In this document: positions 6,024-12,608 of the stretch, in pieces
Layout: each line of letters starts with the position of its first letter
How positions within the stretch are numbered: position 1 is the stretch's first letter
NCBI GenBank assembly: GCA_003242205.1
Contig: QGUR01000114.1
Location: forward strand, 1-12,608
Source of the DNA: Chloroflexota bacterium
GTDB taxonomy: Bacteria > Chloroflexota > Anaerolineae > Aggregatilineales > Phototrophicaceae
Direction of reading: 5' to 3'
DNA: 12,608 bases
Translations under genes and position numbers: made by a program
The notes under the pieces: generated by a model
Told to the model about the DNA's origin: nothing
What the model saw: the letters and a program-made list of their open reading frames with translations, nothing else
Databases searched by the model: none

Positions 6024-8537
6024 ATGGACACCATTGGACAGATTCGCCCCATCAACATCAACGAGGAGATGCGGGGGAGCTATCTGGATTACGCCATGAG
6101 CGTGATCGTAGCGCGGGCTTTGCCCGACGCGCGTGACGGCCTCAAGCCTGTCCACCGCCGCATCCTGTACGCGATGCACGATATGGGCATCCGTTCCAAT
6201 TCGGCCTACAAGAAAAGCGCCCGCGTTGTTGGCGAGGTGCTTGGTAAGTATCACCCGCACGGCGATGCTTCAGTTTATGACGCCATGGTTCGCATGGCGC
6301 AGGATTTTTCCCTGCGTTATTTGCTGATCGACGGGCAGGGAAACTTCGGTAGCGTCGATGGCGACAGCGCCGCGGCCATGCGGTATACCGAAGTCCGGCT
6401 GGCGCGGATGGCTGAAGAGCTGCTCGTCGACATCGACATGGACACCATCGACTTTGTCGATAATTACGATGGCACGCAACAGGAACCAAGCGTGCTTCCC
6501 GCGCGGCTGCCCAACCTCCTCCTCAACGGCAGCAGCGGTATCGCCGTTGGCATGGCTACGAATATCCCTCCGCATAACCTGCGCGAGATTGCCCAGGCAA
6601 TCGTTCATCTCATCGACAACTATGATCGCCTGGATGATATCACCGCCGATGAATTGATGCAGTTCGTCCACGGGCCGGATTTTCCGACCGGCGCGCTGGT
6701 TGTCGCGAACGACGAACTGAAAGAAGCTTATGCAACCGGACGCGGCCGGGTCGTCATCCGCGCGAAGGCGGAAATCGAAGAAGCGCACAATGGCCGCTTT
6801 CGCATCGTGTTTACTGAAATCCCCTATCAGGTCAGCAAGACAGCCATCATCGAGCGTATCGTCTCGCTGGTACGGGAAGACCGCCTGCCCGCGGTTGCCG
6901 ACCTGCGTGACGAGAGCGACCGCGAAGGGCTGCGGCTGGTCGTCGAATTGAAGCAGACAGCCCAGCCGCTAAAAGTGCTGAACCAGCTTTACAAGTACAC
7001 GCCGCTGCAAAGCACCTATGGCATTCAGATGCTGGCGCTGGTCAACGGCGAACCGCGCACGCTCAGCCTGAAGCGGGCCTTGCAGATTTACATCGACCAT
7101 CGTTATGAAGTGATCGTGCGTCGCTCTCAGTTTGAGTTGAGAAAACTGCGGGCGCGGGCGCACATTCTCGAAGGTCTGCTCAAGGCGCTGGGCAGCATCG
7201 ATGAAGTCATCCATACCATTCGCAACGCCGAAAACACCGACATTGCCCGTCAGCGGCTGATGGCCCGCTTCGAGCTTTCTGAAGCGCAGGCTAACGCGAT
7301 CCTCGATATGCAGCTTCGTCGTCTGGCCGCGCTGGAGCGCCAGAAGCTGCAGGATGAATACAATCAGGTTCTACAACGTATTGCCTATCTGGAAGACCTG
7401 ATCGCCTCGCCGCCGAAGATCCTTGCCGTGATCCGCGAGGACATTCAGGAACTGGCCGACACCTATGGCGACAACCGCCGCAGCGAGATTGCCTACGGCC
7501 TGAGCACCGAGTTCAACGAGGCTGATCTCGTCCGCGAGGAAGAGTGTGTGCTGCTGCTCACACAGCAGGGATATATCAAGCGCGTGCCGTCGACTGCTTA
7601 TCGCGCGCAGCGTCGCGGCGGCAAGGGCGTCATTGGCGTCATGCGTAAGGAAGAGGACGTCGTTGCCGATATCGTCACCGCCAGCAGTCTGGACCACGTG
7701 CTCTATTTCAGCAACAAGGGCAAGGTTTATAGCGAGCGGGCCTATGCCATTCCCGAAGGCCAGCGCGCGAGCAAGGGAACGTCGATTTACAGCGTGCTCA
7801 ACCTCGATTCGGACGAGCGTATTACCGCGATTTTGCCGGTGGCGTCGTTCGAGCAGCAGGGGTATTTCGTCATGGTGACGCGTCAGGGGCGTATTAAGCG
7901 CGTTCATCTGGACGAGTTTGCCGAAGTGCGGCCCAGCGGCCTGATTGCCATGACGCTGGACGAAGGCGATACGCTGAACTGGGTGAAATATACCAACGGC
8001 AGTCAGGACGTCATCATTGTGACCGAGAACGGCCAGAGCATTCGCTTCCGCGAAACGGACGTGCGTGTCATGGGCCGCCCGGCTGCTGGTGTCAACGCCA
8101 TCCGCCTGGAAGCGGGCGATCAGGTGGCGGGTATGGATGTCGTGTGCGATGAAGACTCACACGTGCTGGTGGTGACCCGCAATGGCTACGGCAAGCGCAC
8201 GCTGATCGACCATTACACGGTGCAGAATCGCTATGGTCTGGGCATTCGCACATTAGCACGTAGCGAGCGCATCGGGCCGATTGTGGCCATGCGCTGTATC
8301 AACCCGGAAGACGACGTGCTCATTATTACCCGCGCCGGTATCGTGTTACGGACCAATCTGGAGCAGATTCGCGAGACAGGCCGCAGCGCGCAGGGCGTCA
8401 AATTGATGGATCTGGCCGATGACGACAGCGTGATCGGCATCGCCGTTATGGATGGCCAGTCGACAGGTGAAGGGATTGTCTCCAGCAATGGCGATCTTTC
8501 GGGAGACGAGGGCATGATCGGCGAGACGGCTGTTTAA
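6024..8537 (+). CDS. gyrA: DNA gyrase subunit A
   Basis: GyrA is the DNA-cutting subunit of type IIA topoisomerase gyrase (A2B2), which introduces negative supercoils using ATP hydrolysed by GyrB. The 837 residues are full length. The winged-helix/breakage domain holds Arg120-Tyr121 (AAMRYTEVR), with Tyr121 forming the covalent DNA link. The tower and long coiled coil end near 480. The C-terminal beta-pinwheel starts near 500 and contains the GyrA box QRRGGKG at 529-535, which separates gyrase from ParC. The tail after about 810 is acidic. In the quinolone pocket the order is G80-D81-A82-S83-V84-Y85-D86, so the position of E. coli Ser83 is alanine. The start is supported by GGAGG at 6013-6017, 6 bases before the ATG. 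gyrB is not in the window. Confidence 0.98.
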   Translation: MDTIGQIRPININEEMRGSYLDYAMSVIVARALPDARDGLKPVHRRILYAMHDMGIRSNSAYKKSARVVGEVLGKYHPHGDASVYDAMVRMAQDFSLRYLLIDGQGNFGSVDGDSAAAMRYTEVRLARMAEELLVDIDMDTIDFVDNYDGTQQEPSVLPARLPNLLLNGSSGIAVGMATNIPPHNLREIAQAIVHLIDNYDRLDDITADELMQFVHGPDFPTGALVVANDELKEAYATGRGRVVIRAKAEIEEAHNGRFRIVFTEIPYQVSKTAIIERIVSLVREDRLPAVADLRDESDREGLRLVVELKQTAQPLKVLNQLYKYTPLQSTYGIQMLALVNGEPRTLSLKRALQIYIDHRYEVIVRRSQFELRKLRARAHILEGLLKALGSIDEVIHTIRNAENTDIARQRLMARFELSEAQANAILDMQLRRLAALERQKLQDEYNQVLQRIAYLEDLIASPPKILAVIREDIQELADTYGDNRRSEIAYGLSTEFNEADLVREEECVLLLTQQGYIKRVPSTAYRAQRRGGKGVIGVMRKEEDVVADIVTASSLDHVLYFSNKGKVYSERAYAIPEGQRASKGTSIYSVLNLDSDERITAILPVASFEQQGYFVMVTRQGRIKRVHLDEFAEVRPSGLIAMTLDEGDTLNWVKYTNGSQDVIIVTENGQSIRFRETDVRVMGRPAAGVNAIRLEAGDQVAGMDVVCDEDSHVLVVTRNGYGKRTLIDHYTVQNRYGLGIRTLARSERIGPIVAMRCINPEDDVLIITRAGIVLRTNLEQIRETGRSAQGVKLMDLADDDSVIGIAVMDGQSTGEGIVSSNGDLSGDEGMIGETAV

Positions 8538-8599
8538 GCGTCCTCTTCCAGCCGGAAACGCGCCCGGTATACCCGGCCTCCGGCTATCGCCATGGAAAT

Positions 8600-8636
8600 A
8601 AAAATCCCACCGATGTTCCATACCGGTGGGATTTTT
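8600..8636. terminator. Bidirectional rho-independent terminator between gyrA and rplY
   Basis: AAAAATCCCACCG at 8600-8612 and CGGTGGGATTTTT at 8624-8636 form a perfect 13-bp inverted repeat around an 11-base loop. Each strand reads a GC-rich stem flanked by A5 and T5, so it can stop both gyrA (ending 8537) and the convergent rplY (ending 8664). Confidence 0.93.
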
Positions 8637-8663
8637 CGTCGTGCTTCATTCTGGGGAGGAAGG

Positions 8664-9326
8664 TTATTCTTCTTCCTCTTCCTCGTCGCGTTCGCGGCGG
8701 ATAACTTCCGGTTCTGCGCTGGCTGCTTCCTCGACAGCTTCTTCCACTTCTTCTTCTTCAGCCTGCGCGCCTACCGCTACGATATGGACAAGCAGTTCGT
8801 CCTCATCTGCCAGAACCGTGATCTTGTCACCGAGGTTCAGGTCGCGAACATGAATGCCCTGACCGATTTCGGTCAGCGTGGAAATATCTACTTCAATCGC
8901 CGGAATCAGGTCGCTGGGCAGCGCTTCCACGTTCAGCGAGTTCACAACCTGCACTGCCTGACCCTGACGGCTTTCCACAATCGGGCTTTCGCCAACAAGG
9001 GTGACCGGCACCGTGGTTGTGACCTTCTGGCTCATGTCGACGGCCAGAAAGTCTACGTGCAGAATGTCGCCGCGAATGACATCGCGCTGGACTTCACGCG
9101 CCAGCACGGTGTGGGAGTCTTTGCCAACGCGGATGTCGAGCAATTGCGTGCCGCCTGCCTGCATTAACGCGAGCTGAAGCGGGCGATAGGGAACCTGCAA
9201 ATGTACCGGGTTCGCCAGCTTGGAGCCGTAAATGACTGCGGGAACCAGACCCTGGGCGCGGAGCTGGCTCACTTTCTTGCCAATAATGGTACGTGGTTGC
9301 GCCTCTAAAGTGATTGTATCAGCCAC
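8664..9326 (-). CDS. rplY: 50S ribosomal protein bL25 (general stress protein Ctc type)
   Basis: bL25 binds 5S rRNA in the central protuberance of the large subunit. The 220-residue product has the N-terminal 5S-binding domain (about 1-93, with the family's R-x-x-G-K-x-x-x-x-LR-x-x-G-LVPAVIYG opening at 12-34). It also has the beta-rich Ctc/TL5 C-terminal domain (about 100-185, including SLNVEALPSDLIPAIEVDIS). This makes it the long form, not the short E. coli form. Residues 187-220 are an acidic tail of Glu with Ala/Val, ending in six Glu. The start is GTG at 9326-9324, supported by AAGGAG at 9341-9336 nine bases upstream. The CPBP gene lies upstream on the same strand but is separated by a terminator, so rplY probably has its own promoter. 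I could not identify that promoter. Confidence 0.95.
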   Translation of the reverse strand: MADTITLEAQPRTIIGKKVSQLRAQGLVPAVIYGSKLANPVHLQVPYRPLQLALMQAGGTQLLDIRVGKDSHTVLAREVQRDVIRGDILHVDFLAVDMSQKVTTTVPVTLVGESPIVESRQGQAVQVVNSLNVEALPSDLIPAIEVDISTLTEIGQGIHVRDLNLGDKITVLADEDELLVHIVAVGAQAEEEEVEEAVEEAASAEPEVIRRERDEEEEEE

Positions 9327-9388
9327 TGTATTAAACTCCTTACAGCTCGTAGCGGGGCAGTCCCGGATCTAGCGTCATCGTCACATGC

Positions 9389-9413
9389 AAAAGCCCCGGA
9401 GCAGTGCCGGAGC
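9389..9413 (-). terminator. Rho-independent terminator after the CPBP protease gene
   Basis: On the minus strand, GCTCCGG (9413-9407) pairs with CCGGGGC (9399-9393) over 7 bp with one G-U and a 7-base loop. TTTT follows at 9392-9389. It begins 26 bases past the stop of the protease gene and separates it from rplY. Confidence 0.65.
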
Positions 9414-9439
9414 AACGACGCATTTTAATGGTCGCCGTC

Positions 9440-10282
9440 TCACCCGTCAATGCCAAAGGTTTGAGGGGAAACAGAAGGAGGACGGCTGGCCCGCCGCACG
9501 GCAGCGGAAAGCGCCAGCACGACAATGCTCGCAAGCACGATAAACGCGACGCCTGGGATCGTTCCGTCGACCAGCATGGTCGGTGCGTTGACCAGAGCGT
9601 GGACGCCGGTGGCGATGAAAAGATTGCCAGTGCTGATGTAGATGGCGCAGAACACGAAGCCGAACAGCGCTGCGAACGCCAGGCTGGGCGCAAATTCCGC
9701 CACGCTGTACCCCATGGCGATGCGGTTGGGAAGATGGAGCAGCGTGAAAATCAGCGTTGAGAGCAGGATTGCCAGCGCCAGCTTTCGCCGGCGGTCATCA
9801 ATGCGGAGCCTGTGATAAAGCTGTGGCAGCAGGAAGCCACGAAACTCAATTTCCTCCAGTAGCGCGTTGCCGAATAGCTGACCGGCAAGCAGCCCCAGAA
9901 CGAACGGCGTCCCAGACTGTGACCAATGGGAGCTGATCTGCGCTTCACCTGTCAGCGTTAGGGCGGCGATCAGGCCGAAAACCTGCGCCAACCCCCAGAT
10001 TAGCAGCGTGACGAGGACGCCGCTGCCGACTTTCTCCGGAAGCAAACCGAGGTTGGCCGGTCGCAGCCTTGCGACCAGCAGAAACAAAATACCGGGGATC
10101 AGCACCAGCCCGATCAAATTGGCGATCAGCGTGATGTTGATCAGCCCTTGCGTGGCCTTGATGATCGGGTCGAATACATCGCTGGCGAAGATGACAAAGT
10201 TTGTCACCAGCGAAAAGACGATCTGTACGACCAGAAACAGGGCGATGAATGTCCATGAGACCGGGCGTGTGTGTGCAAACAT
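9440..10282 (-). CDS. CPBP-family intramembrane metalloprotease (Rce1/Abi type)
   Basis: CPBP proteins are multi-pass membrane glutamate-dependent proteases related to eukaryotic Rce1, which removes the -AAX tripeptide from prenylated CAAX proteins. Bacterial members mostly have unknown substrates; some process or give immunity to bacteriocins. This 280-residue protein has about seven or eight hydrophobic segments and the complete signature: EEIEFR at 143-148 (Glu143, Glu144, Arg148), His183 in LLHLPN, and His228-x-x-x-Asn232 in VHALVN. It is therefore likely active. I place the start at ATG 10282, with GGTGGAG at 10294-10288 five bases upstream. The frame extends to a TTG at 10306 that would overlap this site. 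It diverges, across 245 bases, from an isoprenylcysteine-methyltransferase-like gene. Confidence 0.9.
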   Translation of the reverse strand: MFAHTRPVSWTFIALFLVVQIVFSLVTNFVIFASDVFDPIIKATQGLINITLIANLIGLVLIPGILFLLVARLRPANLGLLPEKVGSGVLVTLLIWGLAQVFGLIAALTLTGEAQISSHWSQSGTPFVLGLLAGQLFGNALLEEIEFRGFLLPQLYHRLRIDDRRRKLALAILLSTLIFTLLHLPNRIAMGYSVAEFAPSLAFAALFGFVFCAIYISTGNLFIATGVHALVNAPTMLVDGTIPGVAFIVLASIVVLALSAAVRRASRPPSVSPQTFGIDG

Positions 10283-10494
10283 GGCGGCTCCACCACGGCT
10301 AAGCAACGATCACTTTTCAGTCTCGCCACAAACCTGACTCGGTGTCGTCGGTTAGAAGTTAGAGCTTGTACCTATGCTTCCAGCGCGAAAAGTGTGAACC
10401 AGCACAGCCCGGCGGGATGGATATCACTTCATAGCGGCAGACAGAGCATGATAGCGTGATTGAGGACGTAACCGGCCGTTTGCGTTGCTAACCG

Positions 10495-10510
10495 TGGGGT
10501 CGACACCCCA
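10495..10510 (+). promoter_or_regulatory. Hairpin directly ahead of the methyltransferase ribosome-binding site
   Basis: TGGGGT at 10495-10500 and ACCCCA at 10505-10510 pair perfectly around the tetraloop CGAC. The stem ends 4 bases before AAGGAG (10515-10520), which serves the GTG start at 10528. It has no T-tract, so it is not a terminator. A role in mRNA stability or translation is possible but only inferred. I see no convincing promoter in 10283-10494. Confidence 0.5.
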
Positions 10511-10527
10511 AGCCAAGGAGCAAGGTC

Positions 10528-11178
10528 GTGGAAGAGAACGTCTGGTCACACTTCGGGCAGTGGTGGGCGATGATTCTATGGATTATCGTCTTCGGGCTGT
10601 TCCTGCTTTTTATCCCCTTCTACCGGAAAAGCCAGCGGAAGCCTGCCAGCGTCTACCTGGCGTTCATCGTCGCGCTGGCGTTCGAAATGTTCGGCGTGCC
10701 GCTGACCATGTACGCGATCAGTTGGGCCATCGGCACAAACCTGCCTGAAGGCGTGCTGTGGGGGCACACACTGGTGCAGCATGTCGGGCTGGCGGGAACC
10801 TATGCCATGGGCGTCTTAACCGTCGCCGGCGCACTGCTCATCATTTTGGGTTGGCGACAGATCTACAAGGACTACTGGAGCAAGGAGGAGGGCAAGGGGA
10901 GGCTGGTGACAAGCGGCATCTATAACTACATCCGCCACCCGCAGTACACCGGCTTTCTGTTGATCACGTTTGGTATGCTGCTGGAATGGGCCACCCTGCC
11001 GATGTTGATTATGTGGCCGCTGCTACTGACGCTGTACTACCGGCTGGCGCGCAAAGAAGAAGCCATGATGGTCGAGGAATTCGGACAGGCATACCGGGAC
11101 TATCAGCACCGGACGGGCATGTTTTTACCCCGGGTGTTTGGCCGCGGAACACAAAAACCGAGCAAATATCTGGCGTAG
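10528..11178 (+). CDS. Isoprenylcysteine carboxyl methyltransferase (ICMT/PEMT)-family membrane protein
   Basis: The family transfers methyl groups from S-adenosylmethionine at the membrane. Eukaryotic ICMT caps prenylated cysteines, and bacterial relatives act on phospholipids or unknown substrates. The 216-residue protein has hydrophobic segments at about 14-31, 41-66, 86-108, 142-152 and 155-172. The diagnostic C-terminal block follows: LVTSGIYNYIRHPQYTG at 126-142 with the RHPxY motif (136-140), then Glu177-Glu178 and the EEFGQAYRDYQHR region at 183-195. This block forms the SAM site in known structures. It starts at GTG 10528 with AAGGAG at 10515-10520. The gene is a single-gene unit with its own terminator. 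The substrate cannot be deduced; the adjacent CPBP protease makes a CAAX-like substrate a speculative option. Confidence 0.87.
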   Translation: MEENVWSHFGQWWAMILWIIVFGLFLLFIPFYRKSQRKPASVYLAFIVALAFEMFGVPLTMYAISWAIGTNLPEGVLWGHTLVQHVGLAGTYAMGVLTVAGALLIILGWRQIYKDYWSKEEGKGRLVTSGIYNYIRHPQYTGFLLITFGMLLEWATLPMLIMWPLLLTLYYRLARKEEAMMVEEFGQAYRDYQHRTGMFLPRVFGRGTQKPSKYLA

Positions 11179-11213
11179 TGATTCGATAGTTAGAATACAA
11201 GGTAGGTAAAAAT

Positions 11214-11260
11214 GGGCAGCGTTGTGGCAGAAAAGAAACGCCGCAGCGTTGCCCTGTTTT
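11214..11260 (+). terminator. Rho-independent terminator of the ICMT-family gene
   Basis: Arms at 11214-11228 and 11240-11254 pair over 15 bp with an A-rich 11-base loop, followed by TGTTTT at 11255-11260. Three positions (11219/11249, 11222/11246, 11225/11243) are G-U pairs in plus-strand RNA but would be A-C mismatches in minus-strand RNA. The structure therefore works for the plus strand. It begins 35 bases after the stop at 11178. Confidence 0.8.
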
Positions 11261-11273
11261 CAAGCGCGAAAAC

Positions 11274-11304
11274 AAAAACGACCCACTTTGGATGGGCCGT
11301 TTTT
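11274..11304 (-). terminator. Rho-independent terminator of tRNA-Gly
   Basis: Read on the minus strand, arms at 11304-11293 and 11285-11274 pair over 12 bp around a 7-base loop, with T5 at the end of the stem and more Ts just beyond. The one imperfect pair (11298/11280) is G-U in minus-strand RNA and A-C in plus-strand RNA, which marks it as the tRNA's terminator. It starts only 5 bases after the tRNA 3' end. Confidence 0.8.
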
Positions 11305-11309
11305 CGGGA

Positions 11310-11382
11310 AGCGGGTAACGGGACTCGAACCCGTGACACCTTGCTTGGGAAGCAAGTGCTCTACCAACTGAGCTACACCCGC
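11310..11382 (-). tRNA. tRNA-Gly, anticodon CCC
   Basis: The 73-nucleotide cloverleaf is complete. The acceptor stem is GCGGGTG/TACCCGC (last pair G-U), the D arm GCTC...GAGC, and the anticodon stem CTTGC/GCAAG with loop TTCCCAA, giving anticodon CCC for codon GGG. The variable loop is GTGTC and the T arm ACGGG-TTCGAGT-CCCGT. The discriminator base is U73, as expected for bacterial tRNA-Gly. CCA is not encoded (the following bases are TCC), so it must be added by the CCA-adding enzyme. The gene stands alone between its own promoter and terminator. Confidence 0.97.
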
Positions 11383-11393
11383 AACTGAGTGGA

Positions 11394-11422
11394 ATTATAG
11401 GCTGTGCGCCGGGTGATGTCAA
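11394..11422 (-). promoter_or_regulatory. Consensus sigma-A promoter of tRNA-Gly
   Basis: On the minus strand TTGACA (11422-11417) and TATAAT (11399-11394) are both perfect and separated by exactly 17 bp. Transcription would start near 11387, only about 5 bases before the mature tRNA 5' end at 11382. Confidence 0.9.
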
Positions 11423-11501
11423 GGCTTCCGGGGAGCGTTCTGCTGCCGGTCTGATTTCGCTCGTTGCGCGTATTTATGCTTCCATTTCGCCTCGGCGTTC
11501 A

Positions 11502-11510
11502 TGCTATAAT
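11502..11510 (+). promoter_or_regulatory. Extended -10 promoter of the flippase-like gene
   Basis: TGcTATAAT at 11502-11510 is a perfect extended -10. The expected -35 position (11482-11487) is poor, as is common with extended -10 promoters. Transcription would start near 11517, about 24 bases before the TTG start at 11541. Confidence 0.7.
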
Positions 11511-11540
11511 GCGGCCCGTACGCACACGAGAAGGTCGCAT

Positions 11541-12557
11541 TTGAACTCTGGAAAGCGTCTGCGCGTTGGGCTGTTTGGCACGCTTGGCAGCCTGATTGCC
11601 ATCTATTTCGTTTTGTCGCAGGTGAATATGGCCGAGCTTGGCGCGGTCTTCAGCCGCATCCGCTGGAACTGGGTCGAGCTGTGCGCCTTGCTGCTGGTGT
11701 TTGGCTTGCTCGCGCGTGCGTGGCGCTGGCAGCTTCTGCTCAACGGCGCGTTGCCTCTCGTGCGCTCGTTCACCATCATGAATGTCAGTTATCTGGTAAA
11801 CGGGCTGCTCCCGCTTCGTATGGGCGAGGTTGTGCGCGCCTTTCTGGCTACTCGTGCCGAGCCGCCGGTTCCGGTTTTCAGGTCGTTGAGCACGATTATC
11901 GTCGAGCGCTTGCTCGATTTGCTGGCGGTTGTTGGGCTGGTGTTAATCGCGCTGGCCTCCGGACCGCTGCCAGATCAAATTCGCGCCGCCGCCGTGTTCC
12001 TGGGCCCACTGGCGCTGGCCGGTTTTGTCGTTCTGGTCATACTGTCGCAGCGGCGGACGTTGGTTCACCGGCTGCTGGCCGCGCTTTCCGGGCGGTTTGC
12101 GTTGCTGCGCCGCTGGCGGGTTGACCGGCTGGTCGATCATTTTCTCGATGGCCTCGCGCCGCTGGCGAAGCCGCGCGCGCTCGGACTGGCGCTATTCTCG
12201 ACGGCGGTCAGTTGGGGCTTTTCCGTCGTGGCAGGTTATGTCCTGATGTATGCTGTGTGGGATACGGCCAGTTGGTCCACAACGGCGCTGTTTATCGCGG
12301 CGGCGTCGCTGGCGATTGCTGTTCCCGCCGTGCCGGGTAACGTCGGCACTTATGAGTTGTCTATTTTGCTGGCGCTTGGCGCGACCGGTTATGGCGAGCC
12401 GGAAAGTGCAGCCAGCGCCTTTGCTATACTGGTGCACGCCGTCAATCTTGTGGTCTATGCCATCGTCGGCGTGGTCAGTTTTCTATATGAGGGTGTGTCA
12501 CTGAGCCGTTTTCTTGCCGCGTTGCGCAGGTCAACAGCAGTCCGTCGCCGGGTTTAA
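11541..12557 (+). CDS. YbhN/UPF0104-family flippase-like integral membrane protein (LPG-synthase transmembrane-domain family)
   Basis: This 338-residue protein belongs to the family shared by YbhN and the transmembrane 'flippase' half of MprF (lysylphosphatidylglycerol synthase). Members are linked to moving or shielding lipids, but the substrate here is unknown. Family marks are RAWRWQLLL at 59-67, NGLLPLRMGEVVRA at 87-100, ERLLDLLAV at 122-130 and PGNVGTYE at 265-272. They lie within about seven to eight hydrophobic helices. The C-terminus is basic (RRRV). There is no soluble aminoacyl-transferase domain, so it is the stand-alone form. The start is TTG at 11541: GAGAAGG at 11528-11534 lies 6 bases upstream, and the next in-frame Met (residue 30) would cut the first helix. 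It is monocistronic as far as the window shows; the 51 bases after it hold no clear terminator. Confidence 0.9.
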   Translation: MNSGKRLRVGLFGTLGSLIAIYFVLSQVNMAELGAVFSRIRWNWVELCALLLVFGLLARAWRWQLLLNGALPLVRSFTIMNVSYLVNGLLPLRMGEVVRAFLATRAEPPVPVFRSLSTIIVERLLDLLAVVGLVLIALASGPLPDQIRAAAVFLGPLALAGFVVLVILSQRRTLVHRLLAALSGRFALLRRWRVDRLVDHFLDGLAPLAKPRALGLALFSTAVSWGFSVVAGYVLMYAVWDTASWSTTALFIAAASLAIAVPAVPGNVGTYELSILLALGATGYGEPESAASAFAILVHAVNLVVYAIVGVVSFLYEGVSLSRFLAALRRSTAVRRRV

Positions 12558-12608
12558 CGGGGAATTTTTCAATTAAACGGTCGACTGTCCCTTTTACACA
12601 TCTGACCC

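Noticed and set aside
5622..6260. In-frame N-terminal extension of the minus-strand TPR protein by 213 residues
   Set aside because: It would overlap gyrA, has low-complexity shadow-like composition, and ignores the clear signal peptide at 5621.
8592..9167. 191-codon open frame antisense to rplY
   Set aside because: It begins inside the gyrA/rplY terminator region and mirrors the Glu-rich tail as Phe/Leu-rich sequence; rplY is certain.
10311..10394. Inverted 8-mers CACTTTTC (10311-10318) and GAAAAGTG (10387-10394) in the divergent intergenic region
   Set aside because: A single short pair 68 bases apart is easily due to chance, and no regulator gene is nearby.
11009..11422. 137-codon minus-strand frame
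   Set aside because: It runs through the tRNA-Gly gene, two terminators and the end of the methyltransferase gene.
12558..12608. Possible terminator after the flippase-like gene
   Set aside because: GGGGA and TCCC could pair weakly before TTTT, but the stem is short with a long loop, and the window ends before it can be judged.
1..12608. CRISPR array, prophage, insertion sequence, defence or toxin-antitoxin system
   Set aside because: No regularly spaced repeats, transposase or integrase motifs, or matching gene families were seen on either strand.

Overview
The window looks like ordinary chromosomal DNA from a free-living, moderately GC-rich bacterium, most likely a member of the Chloroflexota (Anaerolineae-like). 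That placement is an inference. It rests on the mix of familiar housekeeping genes with lineage-restricted membrane and secreted proteins, a long bL25 with an acidic tail, a monofunctional BirA, and sigma-A-type promoters that often have an extended -10. I see no phage genes, transposase, CRISPR array, toxin-antitoxin pair or defence cassette. Gene order and strand switch often, so most units are one to three genes long.

Left part (1-1960): the 5' portion of a thiolase on the minus strand runs off the window. It diverges from a QorB-like NAD(P)H:quinone oxidoreductase on the plus strand. A gene-free stretch of about 345 bases follows and carries a long inverted repeat.

Centre-left (1961-5621): birA is followed 12 bases later by a gene for an unknown membrane-anchored protein, then by a gene for a 70-residue acidic single-pass protein. 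A convergent gene encodes a secreted TPR protein. Its promoter lies back to back with that of gyrA, which has an unusually long leader of about 300 bases.

Centre-right (6024-9326): gyrA (complete, with the GyrA box and catalytic Tyr121) and rplY (bL25/Ctc) converge on a perfect 13-bp bidirectional terminator.

Right part (9440-12557): a CPBP-family (Rce1/Abi-type) membrane protease and an isoprenylcysteine-methyltransferase-like membrane enzyme are divergently transcribed. Each is closed by its own terminator. tRNA-Gly(CCC) follows on the minus strand with a near-ideal promoter and terminator. A YbhN/LPG-synthase-type flippase-like membrane protein closes the window.

The genes do not form one obvious pathway. 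The loose themes are central metabolism (thiolase, biotin ligase), information processing (gyrase, bL25, tRNA) and membrane-associated functions. The most interesting points are the adjacent Rce1-like and Icmt-like genes, the unrecognised protein encoded after birA with an apparent repeated module, the intergenic inverted repeat, and the abrupt loss of thiolase similarity at the left edge. I found no clear sign of a new multi-gene system.
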